Source: Rhytidiadelphus loreus
Lineage: Eukaryota; Streptophyta; Bryopsida; Hypnales; Hylocomiaceae
Reading direction: 5' to 3'
Assembly (NCBI GenBank): GCA_947034895.1
Contig: OX344762.1
Span: forward strand, 69,806,981 to 69,870,980
Length of the DNA: 64,000 nucleotides
Shown here one piece after another: positions 60,380 through 64,000 of the stretch. Numbering within the stretch: the stretch's first letter is position 1; every line of letters starts with the position of its first letter. The notes beneath the pieces are model-generated. The model worked only from the letters and a program-made list of their open reading frames with translations, ran no database searches and was not told where the DNA came from. The translations under genes were made by a program, and so were the position numbers.

Positions 60380-61964
60380 TAGTTCAACGTACTTTATAGT
60401 AGCATAGAACTATAGAGGTATGTAGTAAATATAGAATGAGGATGTACGCGTGCACACTATATAGTGCCTAATTATGCAATGTCAATGTATGACCATATAT
60501 GTGGAATATAATAATTATATATTTTGAAAGTTCGGTGTATTTGAGTAAGTAATGCTTATGATTTTTTGTCACATGAAACTATGAAAGATACATATGACTT
60601 GAATGAAAAAGGCACTACTTGTTGTTGTTGAATGCTGAGGTGGCAATTAGCAAGGGTGTGTGGAGATTGTTTTCATTTTAAGCTTTATAAACCCCATCGT
60701 CCAAGCAGCTTCAAACTTCAGAAGGTCATAGGAATCTCAGATTTTGAAATTTTCCCAAACAAAAATTTCTTGCTTGTCAAATATAAGTATGCCTTTGTAT
60801 CCATCGTTCGGATTTTCAAAATCTCAAAGTATGTGGTGGGAAAACTGATTCAAAGATGACTTAGTGCATTGTCAATATTTGGGACATTGTGGCATAATGG
60901 CATTGCAAAATTTTTTTGGAGGTGTTAGGTGTGTTGGATTTCTTTGAAAATTGGTATGCATATGCCCAACTTCAATACCTACAAGAATTTTTTTTAATTT
61001 TATGGTGTGTAGTGCAAAAAAATTGAGCATGAGGCGGTCAAAGGCATCTGAAATTCTGGGGCATAGTGAAAAAAAAAAAAAAAAAAGACTTTGAATGCAA
61101 ATATCTCTTTATCCGTACGGTGAAAACTCCCAAAAAGTTTACCACACCCTCTCATACAAGTTCACTTCAAGATCTTATGGTTACATTTTCAAAGAAAACA
61201 TTTTCACAACATCGTGAATGATCGCAGCTGGAATGGCATTTTTCAATGATTTTGGACCCAAAAAATGGCTCGGTCCTTTAGGGCTTAAGAAAGAAATGGT
61301 TAGAATAAAAATGCGTTGAATTCTACAGTTGGGAACAATACAGAATTTTTAAGAATTTTAATTTTTTCCAAAGTCAAATTACTTTCATGAGTTCAAATGG
61401 GGATTCTTTCAGTACTCCCTAAAGTACAAGAATGGGTTAATTTTTGGGCCTAAATCCTTGTTAATTAAAAAAATGACATTTCTATAAAACCCTAAAAAAA
61501 TAGTACCATCGTGCATTTCGACGCTATTTAGTATTTAGACCTTGACCCTTTTTCTTTTTCTTTTTGTTAGAATAATTTCCATGACCGTCAATAGGGACCT
61601 TAAACAAAACTTATTGTATACCGAAGTTCAACAATGGGTTCTATTTCTTTTCATAGCTCATTTGAACCCCTAAAGGACAAAGCGTCCCTTCCGTTGACAA
61701 ATGGATTTCAGGTTGATACCTATGGGCTGAATTTGTCTCCTGATTTTCTTAAATTTTTTTTTAAGATAGAAAAATGGAAAACCTTTGTGAAAATATAATT
61801 TTTTTCTCAATCGGTACCCCTCTACAAAAGTTATGCCCATGTAACTCAAAACTTGGGAGATCGGGCAACACAAAGATTTTTCAGAATTAAAATTTTTTAT
61901 TTCTAAATTTTTTTAACTCATACATTATACTTTTGTCAAGGAAAAGGGCTGGATTAAACCACGC
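60380..61964. other. AT-rich 3' region of the kinase-like gene with MITE fragments
   Basis: No gene seen. A MITE right end (to TTAA 61285-61288, preceded by GGTCCTTTAGGGC) and a MITE left end (from 61662, TTGAACCCCTAAAGGAC) are recognisable. Confidence 0.5.
61662..61957. mobile_element. Truncated TTAA MITE, left half
   Basis: Matches the left third of 30766-31692 in order. The flank is TTGA instead of TTAA and the right side is lost at the start of the GC-rich repeats. Confidence 0.5.
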
Positions 61965-62312
61965 CGTCGGATCGGATGTGGCCATCCGATCAGACCGTCG
62001 GAAGAGGATATCCGATCAACCCGTCCGATAAGGCCGTCGGATCGGACCTGGCCGTCGGATCAGGCCGTCTGATCGGATGTGGCCATCCGATCAGACCGTC
62101 GGAAGACCATACCCAATCGGACCGTTCGATTAGGCCGTCGGATCGAACCTGGCCGTCGGAAGAGGCCGTCCGATCAGGCCGTCGGATCGGGAGTGGCCAT
62201 CCGATCGGCCAGGCCGTCAGAAGGTAACTTTTTATTTACCCTAGGTAAAAAACAGAAAAACTGGACGTCCGGGGGGGTCCGGACGCGGACGCTGGATGTC
62301 CGGACGTCCTAG
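61965..62312. repeat. Right subterminal repeat block of the hAT element
   Basis: About 12 GCCGTCGGATCGGA, GGCCATCCGATCAGACC and GTCGGAAGA-type units, followed by GGACGTCCGG-rich sequence at 62262-62312 that mirrors the left end. Confidence 0.8.
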
Positions 62313-62320
62313 TAACCCTG

Positions 62321-62328
62321 CTCTGCTA
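62321..62328. other. Target-site duplication, right, of the giant hAT element
   Basis: CTCTGCTA, identical to 44178-44185. Confidence 0.9.
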
Positions 62329-63534
62329 TGATCCACAAATCTTGTCTGTAGAATCTCTATACATGCCTTTTGCTACTGGGTGTGAATGATCTCCAATATG
62401 AATAGCAGCCCTACTCATTTTTGGATTCTCACTATAACAGTAGTACATTCTAGCATCACATGTGTGCAAGCACGTAGGTTTCAATTTGCAGAGCTTGCAA
62501 ACTAACGTACAATCTTTAGGAGCATTGTCCCCTTCTGCAAATGGGAAGGTCGTATAACCAGTCCACTCTGTTTCATTGCGTTTAGAAGCCCTCTTCAAGT
62601 AATCACACTCTGGATTCATACAAGCAAGATGACCAGCGCAATATGATTTACGGAACTTCAGGTTGTCAGAGTTGTGAATGTTTGAGGTCAATACCTTGCA
62701 CCATGGATGCCCGTCATAACGCTTATCCATCCCTTCCAAATTCCTTGCTGTTGATGAAGACAAAGACACCCGACATGGAGGCAATTCGAAGATGACATCT
62801 CCGTTGAACACTGGTGGAAGGAATTGCACTTGATGGTGGTTAATGGCATTCAAATCCATTGTTGACAATTCGTTTCTAGACCGATGCATGCCGCTTAGTC
62901 TTCTCAAAGAATCCATTATACTTACTCTATCAACTGGACTTGGATACAATGGAGGACGGGACAGTAACAATGTTGCAGGACTAATTGATGGGGTGCCAGA
63001 AAACGAATGAACAACATGCTTTTCGTTTGGATCCTTTTCTAAACAACGTGGTTTCTTTTGTAGAGTAAGATCAGGTGACTCTCCTTCCGATTCGCTAGAC
63101 AACTCAATGACGGGGTATAATTGCTCAACCTTCACCGCACAAAGACTTATAGTTGGAGAAGGAATGGGCAAAACTGGATGAGGAGGACTAGGCAGAGCTG
63201 CATGGTTCACATATGGCATATCAACTGTCGAATTATCAGATTGTCGACTTACAATCTCAGTTGATGCGGCTATCATGGAAAGAGGAAGACCATAAGCTCT
63301 ATAGTTTCCAGAAGCAAGGTACCAACAATGGCCTCCCTCTTCTATGGACTTCACAACAGGAACAGACTCTTGGTGTTCACCGGATTCCGACTTCTTCTCT
63401 TCTTCAACATAGATGGAAGACTCAACAAATCTGAACCTTACATGAAGCAAATGACTTAGTACTCTAGCAAATCCTCCCTCCTCAACTGGAAACACAAGTG
63501 GAATCGTATGACCATCTACTCTAACACAAGCCAT
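62329..63534 (-). pseudogene. MULE-like transposase, 5' part, split by the hAT element
   Basis: ATG at 63534 (MACVRVDGHTIPL) opens about 400 codons that run to the hAT insertion. The N-terminal half is Ser/Pro/Glu-rich; residues about 300-385 are a Cys/His-rich zinc-binding region (SYCAGHLACMNPECDYLKR, then CKLCKLKPTCLHTC), followed by HIGDHSHPVAKGMYRDSTD. With the hAT element and one target copy removed, the sequence continues into the 44185-43225 exon (AEQVAKIPTATNSAIALSAS) after a one-base frame change. That continuity ties both parts to one gene. Confidence 0.65.
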
Positions 63535-64000
63535 GATGATGAAATACACTCGTATAGAACATAAAACTCAAAAGACGATACTTAGACTGAAGTGGGGGAA
63601 TGACTGAATTTAGTTAAGTACTACATCATGTATGCATATACATCCATTCAAAGTAGACCACATCATTTCCATGAATAGTGGATTCTATGTCATGCACTAC
63701 GTGTAAATGGGGCTACCAAAGAAGCCGCCAAAAATTTAATCCCCTAACACTATTATAAAGCATGACATTCAGTGCATTTAGGCGGCTCTAGCATTTACCT
63801 TCCACCAAGGGACATGTAGTAGTTGGATTAGCATTTATTTTCCATAAATGGATACATAGATCATGTCTAAAGTAGCCACAATCCAACTTTAGTACCGCAA
63901 TTTTTAAAGGTCATCTTCAAAGCGTTTGGGTGGCTCTGGCAAGGACCTTTACAGTGCATGCCATCAATTGATCTGACATAGTCATACTTATTATGAAAGA
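63535..64000. other. Sequence upstream of the MULE-like gene
   Basis: AT-rich, presumably 5' flank. A duplicated segment (ACATAGATCATG/GACATGTAGTAG-like, with TAGCATTTA repeated) near 63785-63850 is weak. No terminal inverted repeat was identified. Confidence 0.35.

Larger units (their letters stand above)
44186..62320. mobile_element. Giant hAT transposon, 18.1 kb, with cargo genes
   Basis: The ends are CAGGGTTGACG at the left and ACTAGTAACCCTG at the right (CAGGGTTACTAG reverse-complemented), flanked by the perfect 8 bp duplication CTCTGCTA. It interrupts a MULE-like transposase gene whose two halves sit directly outside on the same strand. Inside are a hAT transposase (minus), a coiled-coil RING protein (minus), a protein sharing the RING protein's N-terminal domain (plus) and a kinase-like protein (plus). 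Both subterminal regions and the region upstream of every gene carry GCCGTCSGATC-type repeats. Typical autonomous plant hAT elements are about 3-5 kb, so this is unusually large. The terminal repeats are imperfect beyond seven bases. Confidence 0.88.

Overview
This window looks like nuclear DNA of a land plant. The evidence is AT-rich intergenic sequence, GT-AG introns, a six-exon gene for the histone-fold repressor subunit NC2alpha/DRAP1 of the plant type, a short CCCTAAA telomere-type run, and plant transposon classes (MULE, hAT, CACTA) nested in each other. I cannot fix the lineage. Only the NC2alpha gene looks like an intact host gene; most other coding sequence is transposon-borne or decayed.

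Layout. (1) 1-9547 is a large inverted repeat with arms 1-3556 and 5992-9547 around a 2.4 kb spacer. The right arm runs into the NC2alpha gene (9156-11966, minus strand) and the left arm carries a second copy of its last exon, cut by the window edge. TTAA-flanked MITEs (piggyBac-like ends) lie in both arms and the spacer. (2) 12-21 kb has no convincing gene, but holds a 36 bp tandem repeat and a GC-rich minisatellite (about 18.97-20.16 kb). (3) 21.25-38.3 kb, minus strand, is a decayed multi-exon gene with a ParB-like DGNHR motif followed by a beta-type N6/N4 DNA-methyltransferase-like domain. An 8.4 kb CACTA element (29005-37409, TSD ATG) and a 3.6 kb TG...CA element (25256-28896) split it; a second TG...CA element lies inside the CACTA. 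(4) 38.4-41.2 kb is a 171 bp satellite array. (5) 41.3-63.5 kb, minus strand, is a MULE/FAR1-like transposase gene with a SWIM zinc finger, itself split by (6) an 18.1 kb hAT element (44186-62320).

The hAT element is the main discovery candidate. It has CAGGGTT...AACCCTG ends and a perfect 8 bp target duplication CTCTGCTA. It carries four genes: a BED/DUF659/hAT-dimerisation transposase, a coiled-coil RING-finger protein, a smaller protein sharing the RING protein's N-terminal domain, and a protein-kinase-like protein. Blocks of GCCGTCSGATC-like repeats lie near both ends and about 200-600 bp upstream of each of the four genes, so they may be common regulatory or transposase-binding sites.

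Several long transposon reading frames are broken by single in-frame stops, five of them TAG. The simplest reading is CAG-to-TAG decay at methylated sites. Exon joins, domain calls and reading frames were worked out by eye; no database search was run.
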